From positions 20,447-84,446 of the forward strand of contig JACWEK010000002.1 of assembly GCA_014653535.1 (NCBI GenBank): a stretch of 64,000 nt of DNA, given 5' to 3'. The position numbers were made by a program, and so were the translations under genes. Positions 25,169 through 37,230 of the stretch are shown in pieces. Below the pieces are notes generated by a model. It was not told the origin of the DNA. It ran no database searches and saw only the letters and a list, made by a program, of their open reading frames with translations. The DNA is from Pelagibacterales bacterium SAG-MED43 (GTDB lineage Bacteria > Pseudomonadota > Alphaproteobacteria > Pelagibacterales > Pelagibacteraceae). Positions within the stretch are counted from its first letter, which is position 1. Each line of letters begins with the position of its first letter.

Positions 25169-26932
25169 ATGCCAAGCTACACTGCACCAGTAGAGGATAT
25201 GATGTTTCTTTTTGAGAAACTAAGAGATAATAAAAATTATAATGAATTAGAAAAATATAAAGAAGTCAGCTCAGATTTAGTTAAAGATATTTTAGAAGAA
25301 GCTGCAAAGATAAATCAAAATTTGATCTTACCACTTGCTAAAGTTGGTGACGAAAATCCTGCAAGTTTAGAAAATGGAGTTGTAAGAACACCTCCCGGAT
25401 ATAAAGAGGCCTATCAAAAGTATATTGAAGATGGGTGGACTTCTTTATCTTGTGATCCAAAATATGGCGGCCAAGGAATGCCTAAAACTGTTAGTGCTTT
25501 TTTTGATGAAATGCTCTCATCTTCAAGTTTATCTTTTAAACTTTATAGTGAACTTAGTATAGGGGCATATAATTGTATAAATCATCATGCTTCAGATGAG
25601 ATAAAAAATAAATATTTACCAAAAATTGTTGAGGGTAAATGGAGTGGTACAATGTGCTTAACAGAACCAGTTTGTGGAACTGATTTAGGGCTTCTAAAAA
25701 CTAAAGCTGAAAAACAAACTGATGGAACATATAAACTTACTGGACAGAAAATATTCATTACTTCTGGTGATCAAGATCTTACAGAAAATATTATTCATTT
25801 AGTAATTGCTAGATCGACTGACTCTCCAGCTGGCACTAAAGGCATAAGTTTATTTTTAGTACCTAAATGTATAGTCAATGAAGATGGAAGTGTTGGTCCT
25901 AAAAATGGAATATCAACGGGTTCTATTGAAAGTAAAATGGGAATTAAGGGTTCAGCAACATGTGTTCTGAATTTCGACGGTGCAACTGGTTATATGATTG
26001 GAAAAAAAGACAAAGGTTTAAGTGCGATGTTTACAATGATGAATCTTGAAAGAATTGTTGTTGGTATTCAAGGACTAGGAATTTCAGAAATTGCTTATCA
26101 AAATTCTCTTGCTTATGCCAAGGAAAGAAAACAAGGTAAAACTAACAATACTAAATCATCTAATGGAGCAGATTTTATAATTGAACACGCTGACATTAGA
26201 AGAACATTATTAAACATGAAATCAATTATAGAAGGTGAGAGAGCATTATGTTTTTGGCTATCTCAACAGACAGAAGTCAGCTTGTATCATCACAATGAAA
26301 AGATCCGTCAGGAGGCTTCAGACTTTGTTTCATTAATGACACCTGTTGTAAAATCATTGTTTACAGATCTAGGCATGGAAATTACTAACGATGCAATGCA
26401 AATTCATGGAGGCTATGGCTATACAAAAGATCAAGGAATAGAGCAATTATACCGTGACAACAGAATAACACCTATATATGAAGGGACTAATTCAGTACAA
26501 GCAGCAGATTTAGTTTTTAGAAAATTAAATAATAAAAATGGAAATATCATTAATAAATTTTTAGATTTGATTAAATCTGAGATTAATTCGAACAACGATC
26601 AAATTAAGCCATTTACAAAAGAATTTACTTATCATTTAAATATTTTAAGTAAGTTTAGTGAGTGGACAATTGAAAAAGCGAAAACAGATAAAGATGATGT
26701 AAGTGCTGCTGCTAATGATTATCTAAAAACACTTGGGTACGTATCAGTTGCCTTTGCTTGGATAAAAGTTTTAGAGGTAAGCTTTAATAATTTTAATGAA
26801 AATAAAAAATTCTATGAAGAAAAAATAAATACTGCTAAATTCTATTTTGATAAAGTTTTACCAAGAGCTGAGCAACACTATAAATCAGCTATTTCTGGTA
26901 GTTCAAATATAATGAATTTTAAATTTAATTAA
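25169..26932 (+). CDS. dmdC: DmdC, methylmercaptopropionyl-CoA dehydrogenase
   Basis: 587 residues, the long acyl-CoA dehydrogenase form with a C-terminal extension as in DmdC. Visible are the FAD-binding CLTEPVCGTDLGLL block, QIHGGYGYTKDQGIEQLYRD, and the catalytic base Glu438 in TPIYEGTNSVQAADLV. It oxidises 3-methylmercaptopropionyl-CoA to methylthioacryloyl-CoA, the third step of DMSP demethylation. The neighbouring dmdB and dmdA make this assignment firm, since sequence alone cannot exclude another long acyl-CoA dehydrogenase. One base separates it from dmdB. Confidence 0.9.
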   Translation: MPSYTAPVEDMMFLFEKLRDNKNYNELEKYKEVSSDLVKDILEEAAKINQNLILPLAKVGDENPASLENGVVRTPPGYKEAYQKYIEDGWTSLSCDPKYGGQGMPKTVSAFFDEMLSSSSLSFKLYSELSIGAYNCINHHASDEIKNKYLPKIVEGKWSGTMCLTEPVCGTDLGLLKTKAEKQTDGTYKLTGQKIFITSGDQDLTENIIHLVIARSTDSPAGTKGISLFLVPKCIVNEDGSVGPKNGISTGSIESKMGIKGSATCVLNFDGATGYMIGKKDKGLSAMFTMMNLERIVVGIQGLGISEIAYQNSLAYAKERKQGKTNNTKSSNGADFIIEHADIRRTLLNMKSIIEGERALCFWLSQQTEVSLYHHNEKIRQEASDFVSLMTPVVKSLFTDLGMEITNDAMQIHGGYGYTKDQGIEQLYRDNRITPIYEGTNSVQAADLVFRKLNNKNGNIINKFLDLIKSEINSNNDQIKPFTKEFTYHLNILSKFSEWTIEKAKTDKDDVSAAANDYLKTLGYVSVAFAWIKVLEVSFNNFNENKKFYEEKINTAKFYFDKVLPRAEQHYKSAISGSSNIMNFKFN

Positions 26933-26933
26933 T

Positions 26934-28550
26934 ATGAATCCTTATGATTCTAATTTAGATAAAAATAGAGCAAATTATGTTCCGTTAACGCCATTATCAT
27001 TCTTAGAAAGAGCAAAAGAGGTTTATCCTAATTATGAAGCTATAGTCTATGAAGATAGAAAATATACTTGGAGCGAGGTACATAAACGAGCTACTAAATT
27101 TGCTAGTGCTCTGGAAAAAATTGGTATAACCAAAGGAGATACTGTTTCATTTTTAGCATTTAATACACCAGAAATTTTTGAGGCACACTACTCTGTTCCT
27201 ATGACGGGTGCAGTGTTAAACACAATCAATATAAGATTAGACGCTAACACAATCTCATATATTTTGAATCATAGTGACGCAAAAGTATTAGTTGTCGATA
27301 GACAACTTCATACTGAGGTTAAAAAAGCATTAAATAAATTAAATAAAAAAATTATTATAATTGATATTCACGATCAGTTTGCAGATCAATCTAAATTAGA
27401 AAAAATTGGAGAATTGGAATATGAAAGTTTTTTAAATATGGGCGATGATAATTATATTTGGAAAATGCCAGAAGATGAATGGCAAGCTATATCATTAAGT
27501 TACACTTCAGGGACAACAGGAAATCCAAAAGGAGTTGTATATCATCATAGAGGATCTTATCTAATGTCAACTGGAAGTGCTGTTGCATGGAATATGCCAA
27601 ATAGACTAAATTTTTTAACAGTCGTTCCTATGTTTCATTGTAATGGATGGTGCTATCCTTGGACAGTTCCAATGTTAAATGGAAGAACTATTTGTTTAAG
27701 AAATATAGATGTAAAAAAAATTTTTGAATTAATAGACAAATATAATGTAACTCATTTTGGCGGCGCTCCTATAGTATTAAATATGTTAACAGGTGCTCCC
27801 GAAAGCGATCGAAAAAAATTAAAACATAAAGTACATGTTCTTACGGCAGGAGCTCCACCACCAAGTATAATTTTCAAAAAGATGAAAGAACTTGGCTTTG
27901 AAGTAATGCACGTATATGGCTTAACTGAGACTTATGGGCATGTCACTCAATGCGCCTGGAATGATGATTGGAATAATTTTGATGAAGATAAGCAGAATGA
28001 AATTAAAGCAAGACAAGGAGTTAGGTATCCTAATCTTGAGGGCGCAACCATAATGGATCCTGAAACAATGAAGGAAGTGCCAAAAGATGGAAAAACAATT
28101 GGTGAGATAATGCTCAGAGGAAATGTGGTCATGAAGGGTTATTTTAAAGACAAGGCTGCTACAGATAAAGCCATGGCTGGTGGCTGGTTTCACTCAGGAG
28201 ACTTGGCTGTAATCCATCCAGATGGATATGTAAAAATACAAGATAGATCAAAAGATATAATTATTTCAGGTGGAGAAAATATATCTTCAATTGAAATTGA
28301 AAATACTTTATCAAAGCATCCCTCTGTATCAATAGCGGCAGTTGTAGCTAAACCTGATGAAAAATGGGGAGAAGTACCCTGTGCATTTATTGAAATGGTT
28401 AAGGATAAACCTACCACCGATAAAGAATTAATTAATTTCTGTAAGGAAACATTAGCTGGTTTTAAAGTTCCAAAACAAGTAGTCTTTTGTGAATTGCCAA
28501 AAACTTCAACTGGTAAAATTCAAAAATTTGAATTAAGAAAAAAATTTTAG
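26934..28550 (+). CDS. dmdB: DmdB, methylmercaptopropionate-CoA ligase
   Basis: 538 residues of the acyl-adenylate-forming family: P-loop YTSGTTGNPKGVVYHH, the VYGLTETYG motif, FHSGDLAVIHPDGYVKIQDR, the hinge DRSKDIIISGGENIS and the C-terminal catalytic lysine Lys528 in TSTGKIQK. It activates 3-methylmercaptopropionate (from DmdA) with CoA and ATP. Medium-chain acyl-CoA ligases look similar, so the specific call depends on being between dmdC and dmdA. Confidence 0.9.
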   Translation: MNPYDSNLDKNRANYVPLTPLSFLERAKEVYPNYEAIVYEDRKYTWSEVHKRATKFASALEKIGITKGDTVSFLAFNTPEIFEAHYSVPMTGAVLNTINIRLDANTISYILNHSDAKVLVVDRQLHTEVKKALNKLNKKIIIIDIHDQFADQSKLEKIGELEYESFLNMGDDNYIWKMPEDEWQAISLSYTSGTTGNPKGVVYHHRGSYLMSTGSAVAWNMPNRLNFLTVVPMFHCNGWCYPWTVPMLNGRTICLRNIDVKKIFELIDKYNVTHFGGAPIVLNMLTGAPESDRKKLKHKVHVLTAGAPPPSIIFKKMKELGFEVMHVYGLTETYGHVTQCAWNDDWNNFDEDKQNEIKARQGVRYPNLEGATIMDPETMKEVPKDGKTIGEIMLRGNVVMKGYFKDKAATDKAMAGGWFHSGDLAVIHPDGYVKIQDRSKDIIISGGENISSIEIENTLSKHPSVSIAAVVAKPDEKWGEVPCAFIEMVKDKPTTDKELINFCKETLAGFKVPKQVVFCELPKTSTGKIQKFELRKKF

Positions 28551-28558
28551 GTAATCAG

Positions 28559-29335
28559 TTGATAATTGACATAGAAAACAAAAGTGTTCATGCATCTGAT
28601 GCTGGACAAGGTATAGATAGCTCGAAAGATACGATAGTATTTCTTCATGGAAGTGGTCTCTCTCATATTGTTTGGTCTTTAACCGAACAATTTTTTTCAA
28701 GTAAAAACTTTAATGTTCTTGCAATAGATTTACCAGGTCATGGTAATTCAGATGGTCCATGTTTAGATAGTATTGAAAAAATTACAGATTGGTTGGAAAA
28801 AGTATTTGAGAAACTAAATTTAAAAAATTTGACAATAATTGGTCATTCACAAGGATGTCTAGAAGCTCTTGAATATTCTTTTAAATATAAAGCAAGATTA
28901 AAAAAAATGGTTTTAATGGGTGGTTCATATCGAATGCCAGTAAATAAGGATCTAATAGATTTAGCGTCCAATGGTGACTCTGATGCCGTTAAATTAATGA
29001 TGAAATGGGGTTATAAAGGTTCTAAAAATTTTATTGGTGGAAATCCAATTGAAAGAATTATTCAATCACCTAGGGACATAAGTGAAATTTTAGCAGTTGA
29101 TCTTATTGCCTGTAATAATTATGCCAATGGGTTAGAGGCAGCTAAATCAATTAGTTGCCCAATCATGTTAGTTTTTGGTGAGTTGGATAAAATGGTTAAT
29201 TTAGAAGCTGGAAAAAAATTTGCAAACTTAGTTAATAATTCGATCACTCATATAATACCTGGATCTGGACATATGATTATGATTGAAAAAGCGTTTGAAA
29301 TGAGAGAGAAGGTCTTAGAATTTTTAAAAAAATGA
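28559..29335 (+). CDS. Alpha/beta hydrolase encoded within the DMSP demethylation cluster
   Basis: 258 residues with the full alpha/beta hydrolase set: oxyanion FLHGSGLS, nucleophile elbow [12 protein letters not shown], an acid in VFGELDKMV and His in [11 protein letters not shown]. The start is a TTG at 28559. It lies 8 bases after dmdB and overlaps dmdA by 4 bases (ATGA), so it is translationally coupled to the DMSP demethylase. Its reaction is unknown to me; hydrolysis of a pathway thioester or ester, such as a methylthio-acyl-CoA, is a reasonable guess. The known hydratase DmdD is of the crotonase family, which this is not. Confidence 0.85.
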   Translation: MIIDIENKSVHASDAGQGIDSSKDTIVFLHGSGLSHIVWSLTEQFFSSKNFNVLAIDLPGHGNSDGPCLDSIEKITDWLEKVFEKLNLKNLTIIGHSQGCLEALEYSFKYKARLKKMVLMGGSYRMPVNKDLIDLASNGDSDAVKLMMKWGYKGSKNFIGGNPIERIIQSPRDISEILAVDLIACNNYANGLEAAKSISCPIMLVFGELDKMVNLEAGKKFANLVNNSITHIIPGSGHMIMIEKAFEMREKVLEFLKK

Positions 29336-30441
29336 AAAATTTCCCTATTGTAAAATCAAGAAGATTAAGAAGCACTCCTTATACAGATAGAATAGAGTCT
29401 CATGGAGTAAGCAGCTACACAGTTTATAACCATATGTTACTTCCAGCATCTTTTAAGTCTTTAGAGTCAGATTATGAACATTTAAAAAAATTTGTTCAAG
29501 TTTGGGATGTAGCAGCAGAAAGGCAAGTTGAAATTACTGGAAAAGATTCAGCAAAATTAGTTCAATTAATGACATGCAGAGATTTATCAAAATCAAAAGT
29601 TGGTAAATGTTACTATGCTCCACTAATTGATGATCAAGGATTATTAGTTAATGATCCAATCATTAATAAATTAGGAGAAGAAAGATGGTGGTTATCAATT
29701 GCAGACTCGGATGTAATTTTTTTTGCTAAAGGACTTGCAGCAGGAAATAAATTTGATGTTGATATCCATGAACCAAATGTAAATATTTTAGCAGTACAAG
29801 GTCCACTTTCAGATGATTTAATGGCAAAATTGTTTGGTGAAGAAATAAGACAATTAAAATTTTTTAACTTTAAATATTATGAATTTAAAAAAAAAAAATA
29901 CTTTATTGCTAGATCGGGCTGGTCAAAACAAAGTGGTTTTGAGATTTACGTTGAAGACAATTTAGCTGGTCAAGACCTTTATGATTATTTATTTGAATAT
30001 GGAGAAGAATTTAATGTAAAAGCTGGATGTCCCAATCTTATAGAACGAATAGAATCAGCATTGTTATCTTATGGAAACGATTTTGATAACAGAGACAATC
30101 CTTTTGAAGCAAATTTTGATAAGTTTGTAAATCTAGATAGTGAGGTTGAATTTTTAGGCAAAGAAAAACTCAAAAAATTAATGCAAGAGGGTATTACAAG
30201 AAAATTGATGGGAGTTATGATTGATCATAATAAAATTGATATGTATTGTGAAAAAACATTGCTAGATGATAATGATAATATCGTGGGCTATGTAAGATCA
30301 GCAACTTATTCTCCAACCTTCAAAAAGGTTATTGGTATTGCCATGATTAATAAACCTTATTGGAATAATAAAACCCAATTTAAGATAGATATTAATGAGA
30401 AAATATTTGTAGGAACAGTTTGCGATTTACCCTTCATTTAG
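29332..30441 (+). CDS. dmdA: DmdA, tetrahydrofolate-dependent DMSP demethylase
   Basis: 369 residues, the same length as the crystallised Pelagibacter enzyme as I recall it, with long matching stretches such as [69 protein letters not shown] and the final VCDLPFI. It is related to glycine cleavage T protein but has these demethylase-specific blocks and no gcvH or gcvP nearby. It moves a methyl group from dimethylsulfoniopropionate to tetrahydrofolate, giving methylmercaptopropionate and 5-methyl-THF. Glu204 and Tyr206 (GFEIYVE) match positions I remember as contacting substrate. It is the final gene of the cluster. Confidence 0.95.
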   Translation: MKNFPIVKSRRLRSTPYTDRIESHGVSSYTVYNHMLLPASFKSLESDYEHLKKFVQVWDVAAERQVEITGKDSAKLVQLMTCRDLSKSKVGKCYYAPLIDDQGLLVNDPIINKLGEERWWLSIADSDVIFFAKGLAAGNKFDVDIHEPNVNILAVQGPLSDDLMAKLFGEEIRQLKFFNFKYYEFKKKKYFIARSGWSKQSGFEIYVEDNLAGQDLYDYLFEYGEEFNVKAGCPNLIERIESALLSYGNDFDNRDNPFEANFDKFVNLDSEVEFLGKEKLKKLMQEGITRKLMGVMIDHNKIDMYCEKTLLDDNDNIVGYVRSATYSPTFKKVIGIAMINKPYWNNKTQFKIDINEKIFVGTVCDLPFI

Positions 30442-30461
30442 TATAAAAATAAATCATTATC

Positions 30462-31469
30462 ATGAATATAGCAATTGTAGGAGCAACAGGAAATGTTGGT
30501 AGAAAAATATTAGAAGTTCTTGAAAAAAAAGATCTATCTATAGATAATCTTTATTTAGTTGCTTCATCAAATAGTGCTGGAAAAAAAATTATATTTAATA
30601 ATAAAGAATATGAAATTTATAATTTAGAAAACTTTGATTTCTCAAAAGTTAAAATTACTTTTTTTGCAGCTGGTGGAAAAATTTCTGAAAAATTTGCTGA
30701 AAAGGCAGCAAAAAGTAGTTTTGTCATAGATAACTCAAGCCACTATAGAATGGACCCAGATGTTCCACTAATAGTACCTCAAGTTAATTCAGATTCTTTA
30801 AAAAATATAAAAAAAAATATTATAGCAAATCCAAACTGCTCAACTGCACAATTAGTCATTGCTCTTAAGCCTTTACATGATTTGTTTATAATTAAAAGAA
30901 TAGTTGTCTCAACTTATCAATCAGTTTCAGGTGGTGGTAAAGCACCTATGGATGAACTAATTGAACAAACTAAATTAGTATTAGAGGGAAAAAAAGTTAA
31001 GTCAAAAAATTTTACCCAGCAAATAGCTTTTAATGCAATTCCTCACATAGATGTATTTTCAGAAGGTGGTTATACAAAAGAAGAACTTAAAATGACCAAT
31101 GAAACAAAAAAAATTTTAGATAATAAAATAGACCTTACAGCCACATGTGTAAGGCTACCCATATCTGTTTCTCACTCTGAGTCAGTAAATGTTCAATTTG
31201 AAAAACCTTTTTTAATAGAGCAAATAAAAGAGGCTTTAGACAACTTTGAAGGTTGTCAAGTAGTAGATCAAAGAGTTGATGGAGGGTATTCAACTCCCCT
31301 TGAAGCTGAAGGAAGAGATGAAACTTTTATTTCAAGAATAAGAGAGGATAATACTGTAAAAAATGGATTAAATTTATGGATTGTATCAGATAATTTACTT
31401 AGAGGCGCGGCCTTGAATGCTGTAGAAATTGCTGAAGCATTAATTAAGAATAAATTTTATGGAAAATAA
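30462..31469 (+). CDS. asd: Asd, aspartate-semialdehyde dehydrogenase
   Basis: 335 residues. NADP-binding GATGNVGRKILEVL opens the protein; the catalytic Cys126 is in NPNCSTAQL; the substrate Arg/His region is RLPISVSHSESVNV. It reduces aspartyl phosphate to aspartate semialdehyde, feeding lysine/DAP, threonine and methionine synthesis, which links it to dapF and metX elsewhere in this window. Its 3' end overlaps sdhC by 11 bases, so the TCA genes that follow may be read through from here. Confidence 0.95.
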   Translation: MNIAIVGATGNVGRKILEVLEKKDLSIDNLYLVASSNSAGKKIIFNNKEYEIYNLENFDFSKVKITFFAAGGKISEKFAEKAAKSSFVIDNSSHYRMDPDVPLIVPQVNSDSLKNIKKNIIANPNCSTAQLVIALKPLHDLFIIKRIVVSTYQSVSGGGKAPMDELIEQTKLVLEGKKVKSKNFTQQIAFNAIPHIDVFSEGGYTKEELKMTNETKKILDNKIDLTATCVRLPISVSHSESVNVQFEKPFLIEQIKEALDNFEGCQVVDQRVDGGYSTPLEAEGRDETFISRIREDNTVKNGLNLWIVSDNLLRGAALNAVEIAEALIKNKFYGK

Positions 31470-31842
31470 AAATCCCTTATCTCCTCATCTACAAATTTAT
31501 AGATGGCATATTTCTTCATTAGTTTCTATTGCTCATAGAATCACTGGCATTATAAATTTTGTGGCTTTAATATTTATTTGCATTTGGGTATTTTTACTTT
31601 TTTCAGGAGAAACAAATTATAATTTAATTGATCATTTTTTAAAATCGATATTTGGAAAATTTATTATTCTTGGTTTAATTTGGTCTTTTAGTTTTCAAAT
31701 ATTAAGTGAAATTAGACACTTGATTTTAGATATGGGCTATGGCTTTGAACCCAAAATGACTAAAATAAGTGGTCTACTAGTTATTTTTGGTTCATTTTTT
31801 TTAACAGTTACAATTTTTATGGTGGGAAAAAATTTATTTTAA
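31459..31842 (+). CDS. sdhC: SdhC, succinate dehydrogenase membrane anchor (axial heme His replaced)
   Basis: 127 residues with three membrane spans. Opening RPLSPHLQIY-type sequence (here NPLSPHLQIYRWHISSL) and SIAHRITGI are family hallmarks: Ser23 and Arg27 align with the E. coli quinone-site residues Ser27 and Arg31. In helix II the sequence SFSFQILSEIRHLILDMGYG aligns without gaps with E. coli ALAYHVVVGIRHMMMDFGYL; E. coli heme ligand His84 is Gln80 here, while the later His (E. coli His91) is kept as His87. Together with the change in SdhD this suggests loss of heme b. Confidence 0.93.
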   Translation: MENKNPLSPHLQIYRWHISSLVSIAHRITGIINFVALIFICIWVFLLFSGETNYNLIDHFLKSIFGKFIILGLIWSFSFQILSEIRHLILDMGYGFEPKMTKISGLLVIFGSFFLTVTIFMVGKNLF

Positions 31843-32162
31843 TGAATGTCTCTACAAAAAAATGGATTTGCCTGAAAATTAGTTCGCTCATTTTAATCCC
31901 ATTAATGTTGTGGTTTATCCTAAATTTTGTATCTATTTACGATAGAGATTTTGCTGAAATTAATGACTTTTTTTCAAATACGACATCAAAATTTTTGTTT
32001 AGTTTGTTTTTAGTTTTTGGCTTCCTATTCTCTGCATTGAATATAAGTGAAGTTTTTGAAGATTATATTGAAGAAAATAATTTCAAAAATGTCGCAAATA
32101 GACTGCTGTATTTATCTGCTATAATAATTCCTTTATTTACAATAATATTATTATTTATTTAA
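31842..32162 (+). CDS. sdhD: SdhD, succinate dehydrogenase membrane anchor (no histidine)
   Basis: 106 residues, three membrane spans (about 12-30, 51-68, 87-106). The family motif ending in Asp-Tyr is kept in [16 protein letters not shown]: Tyr75 matches the quinone-site Tyr83 of E. coli. The heme b ligand, His71 in E. coli, lies 11 residues before the Asp; the matching residue here is Phe63, and the whole protein contains no histidine. It starts on the last base of sdhC (TAATG). Identity to other SdhD proteins is low, so the name depends on position and topology. Confidence 0.88.
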   Translation: MNVSTKKWICLKISSLILIPLMLWFILNFVSIYDRDFAEINDFFSNTTSKFLFSLFLVFGFLFSALNISEVFEDYIEENNFKNVANRLLYLSAIIIPLFTIILLFI

Positions 32163-32166
32163 ATTT

Positions 32167-33942
32167 ATGAGCTCATATAAAATAATTGAACATGAATACG
32201 ATGTAGTTGTTCTAGGAGCAGGAGGATCGGGACTTAGAGCTGCAGTAGGTTTAAGTGAAGCTGGTTTAAAAACTGCTTGTATTTCGAAAGTATTTCCAAC
32301 GAGAAGTCATACCTCAGCAGCGCAAGGTGGAATTTCTGCTGCTTTAGGGAATATGGGAGAAGATGATTGGCGATGGCATATGTACGATACTGTCAAGGGA
32401 GCTGACTGGCTTGGCGATCAGGACAGTATTGAATATTTATGTAAAGAAGCACCAAAAGCAGTAATAGAATTAGAAAAATACGGAGTTCCATTTAGTAGAA
32501 CCGATGAGGGTAAAATATATCAAAGACCATTTGGTGGAATGACTAAAAATTATGGAAATGGAATAGTACAAAGAACTTGTGCAGCAGCAGATAGAACAGG
32601 TCATGCAATTTTGCATACACTTTATGGTCAAGCTCTTAAACATAATACAGAATTTTTCATTGAATATTTTGCTCTAGATTTGTTAATGAAAAATGGTGAG
32701 TGTAAAGGTTTGATAGCGTGGAATTTAAATGATGGAACAATTCACAGGTTTAGAGCTCATACAGTAATTATTGCAACAGGTGGGTATGGAAAAGTTTATT
32801 ATTCAGCCACATCAGCACATACATGTACAGGAGATGGAAATGCAATGGTACTTAGGGCTGGGCTCCCACTTCAAGACATGGAATTTGTTCAGTTTCATCC
32901 AACTGGAATATATGGTCACGGTACTTTGATTACTGAAGGTGCTAGAGGAGAAGGAGGATATCTTACAAACTCCAAAGGTGAAAGATTTATGGAAAGATAT
33001 GCTCCAAAGGCTAAAGATTTGGCATCGAGAGATGTAGTTAGTAGATCAATGTCAATTGAGATTAATGAAGGTAGAGGTGTAGGAAAAGATGGAGATCATG
33101 TTCATTTAAATTTAAGTCATTTAGAAAAAGATATTATTGAAAGTAGATTGCCAGGAATAACTGATGCAGCAAGATTATTTGCTGATGTTGATGTAACCAA
33201 AGACCCAATTCCCGTTGTACCTACTGTTCATTATAATATGGGTGGAATACCAACCAATTATAAAGCTGAGGTTTTAACGGTAAATGGCTCTGAAAAAACT
33301 GTTCCTGGCTTAATGGCAATAGGAGAAGCAGCATGTGTATCTGTACATGGGGCTAATAGATTAGGCTCAAACTCTTTGATTGACTTAGTTGTTTTTGGAA
33401 GAGCAGCTGCAAAAAGAGCCAGTGAATTAATTAAACCAGGGGCTCCTCATGAAGAAATTGGAGAGTCCGAAACTCAAAAATGTTTAGATAGATTTGATAA
33501 ATTGAGAAATGCCAATGGTGAAAATAGTACAGCCGATCTAAGATTATCAATGCAGAAAACGATGCAATCAAAATGTGCAGTTTTTAGAACAGAAAAAACT
33601 TTGAAAGAAGGTGTTGAAGAAATCAAAAATACCTACGACGGAATGAATTCTATCTCAGTAAAAGATAAATCATTAATATTTAACACTGATTTAGTTGAAA
33701 CTTTAGAGTTTGATAACCTTATTAGACAAGCTGTTGCGACAGTTGACTCTGCTTATAATAGAAAAGAAAGTAGAGGAGCTCACGCAAGGGAAGATTTTCC
33801 TAAAAGAGATGACGAAAAATTTATGCAACACACTCTTTCATGGTGTGATGGCAAAAACACTAAAATTATTTATAGACCAGTCCATAAATCTACATTAACA
33901 AATGAAGTACAATACTTTCCACCCCAGGAAAGAGTATATTAA
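32167..33942 (+). CDS. sdhA: SdhA, succinate dehydrogenase flavoprotein
   Basis: 591 residues. FAD is bound by [16 protein letters not shown] and covalently by His48 in [10 protein letters not shown]. Catalytic region motifs include [20 protein letters not shown] and the capping-domain [14 protein letters not shown]. It oxidises succinate to fumarate in the TCA cycle, passing electrons to the SdhB clusters. It overlaps sdhB by one base. Length is normal. Confidence 0.97.
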   Translation: MSSYKIIEHEYDVVVLGAGGSGLRAAVGLSEAGLKTACISKVFPTRSHTSAAQGGISAALGNMGEDDWRWHMYDTVKGADWLGDQDSIEYLCKEAPKAVIELEKYGVPFSRTDEGKIYQRPFGGMTKNYGNGIVQRTCAAADRTGHAILHTLYGQALKHNTEFFIEYFALDLLMKNGECKGLIAWNLNDGTIHRFRAHTVIIATGGYGKVYYSATSAHTCTGDGNAMVLRAGLPLQDMEFVQFHPTGIYGHGTLITEGARGEGGYLTNSKGERFMERYAPKAKDLASRDVVSRSMSIEINEGRGVGKDGDHVHLNLSHLEKDIIESRLPGITDAARLFADVDVTKDPIPVVPTVHYNMGGIPTNYKAEVLTVNGSEKTVPGLMAIGEAACVSVHGANRLGSNSLIDLVVFGRAAAKRASELIKPGAPHEEIGESETQKCLDRFDKLRNANGENSTADLRLSMQKTMQSKCAVFRTEKTLKEGVEEIKNTYDGMNSISVKDKSLIFNTDLVETLEFDNLIRQAVATVDSAYNRKESRGAHAREDFPKRDDEKFMQHTLSWCDGKNTKIIYRPVHKSTLTNEVQYFPPQERVY

Positions 33943-34721
33943 TGGTTCAATTAAATTTACCTAAAAATTCAAAAATCAAAAAAGGTAATTATTTTAAAGA
34001 TAAATCTGGTGCTAAAAATATAAAAAAAGTTAATGTTTATAGATGGGATCCTTCAACGGAAGAAAACCCAAGAATAGATACTTACGAAGTTGACATAGAC
34101 AATTGTCCCTCAAAAGTTTTAGATGTTTTAAATAAAATAAAAAATGAAATAGATCCAACTTTAGCTTATAGGAGATCTTGTGCCCATGGTGTCTGTGGTT
34201 CTTGTGCTATGAATATGGGAGGAAAAAATGGATTGGCATGTACTACTCCACATGCTGAGATTAAAGGAGATATCGATATCTATCCATTGCCACATTTAAA
34301 AGTTAAAAGAGATTTAATAGGTGACTTAGATGGGCTTTACAAACAATATCAATCAATAGAACCTTGGTTAAAATCAAACTCTAAATCTGAAGTAACAGAA
34401 ATCTATCAGTCAAAAGAAGATAGAGCAAAACTAGATGGTGCTTATGAATGTATAATGTGTGCATGTTGCTCAACTTCTTGCCCAAGTTATTGGTGGAATG
34501 GTGATAAGTATTTAGGTCCTGCAGTTTTACTCCAAGCTTATAGATGGATTGTAGATAGTAGAGATGAGGAGAGAAAATCAAGATTAAAAAAAGTTGCTGA
34601 TGAATTAAAGCTTTATCGATGTCATACCATATTAAATTGTACTAGTGCCTGTCCAAAAGGTTTAAATCCTGCAAAAGCAATAGCAGAAATAAAAAAAATG
34701 TTAGCAACTGCTAACGTTTAA
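33942..34721 (+). CDS. sdhB: SdhB, succinate dehydrogenase iron-sulfur protein
   Basis: 259 residues. Cluster ligands: [2Fe-2S] in [16 protein letters not shown] and a later Cys, [4Fe-4S] in [16 protein letters not shown], and [3Fe-4S] with [18 protein letters not shown] Trp next to the [3Fe-4S] motif (SYWW) is the usual quinone-site contact. All expected cluster cysteines are present, so electron flow to quinone should not be impaired even if the membrane heme is missing. Confidence 0.97.
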   Translation: MVQLNLPKNSKIKKGNYFKDKSGAKNIKKVNVYRWDPSTEENPRIDTYEVDIDNCPSKVLDVLNKIKNEIDPTLAYRRSCAHGVCGSCAMNMGGKNGLACTTPHAEIKGDIDIYPLPHLKVKRDLIGDLDGLYKQYQSIEPWLKSNSKSEVTEIYQSKEDRAKLDGAYECIMCACCSTSCPSYWWNGDKYLGPAVLLQAYRWIVDSRDEERKSRLKKVADELKLYRCHTILNCTSACPKGLNPAKAIAEIKKMLATANV

Positions 34722-34763
34722 ACAATAGACTAATAACTTTTTTTGCTCTAAAAGATCGTATTC

Positions 34764-37228
<2,465 letters not shown>

Positions 37229-37230
37229 TA

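Noticed and set aside
29332-30441. dmdA considered as a glycine cleavage T protein (gcvT).
   Set aside because: Length, long blocks remembered from Pelagibacter DmdA, and the adjacent dmdB/dmdC favour the demethylase; no glycine cleavage genes are nearby.
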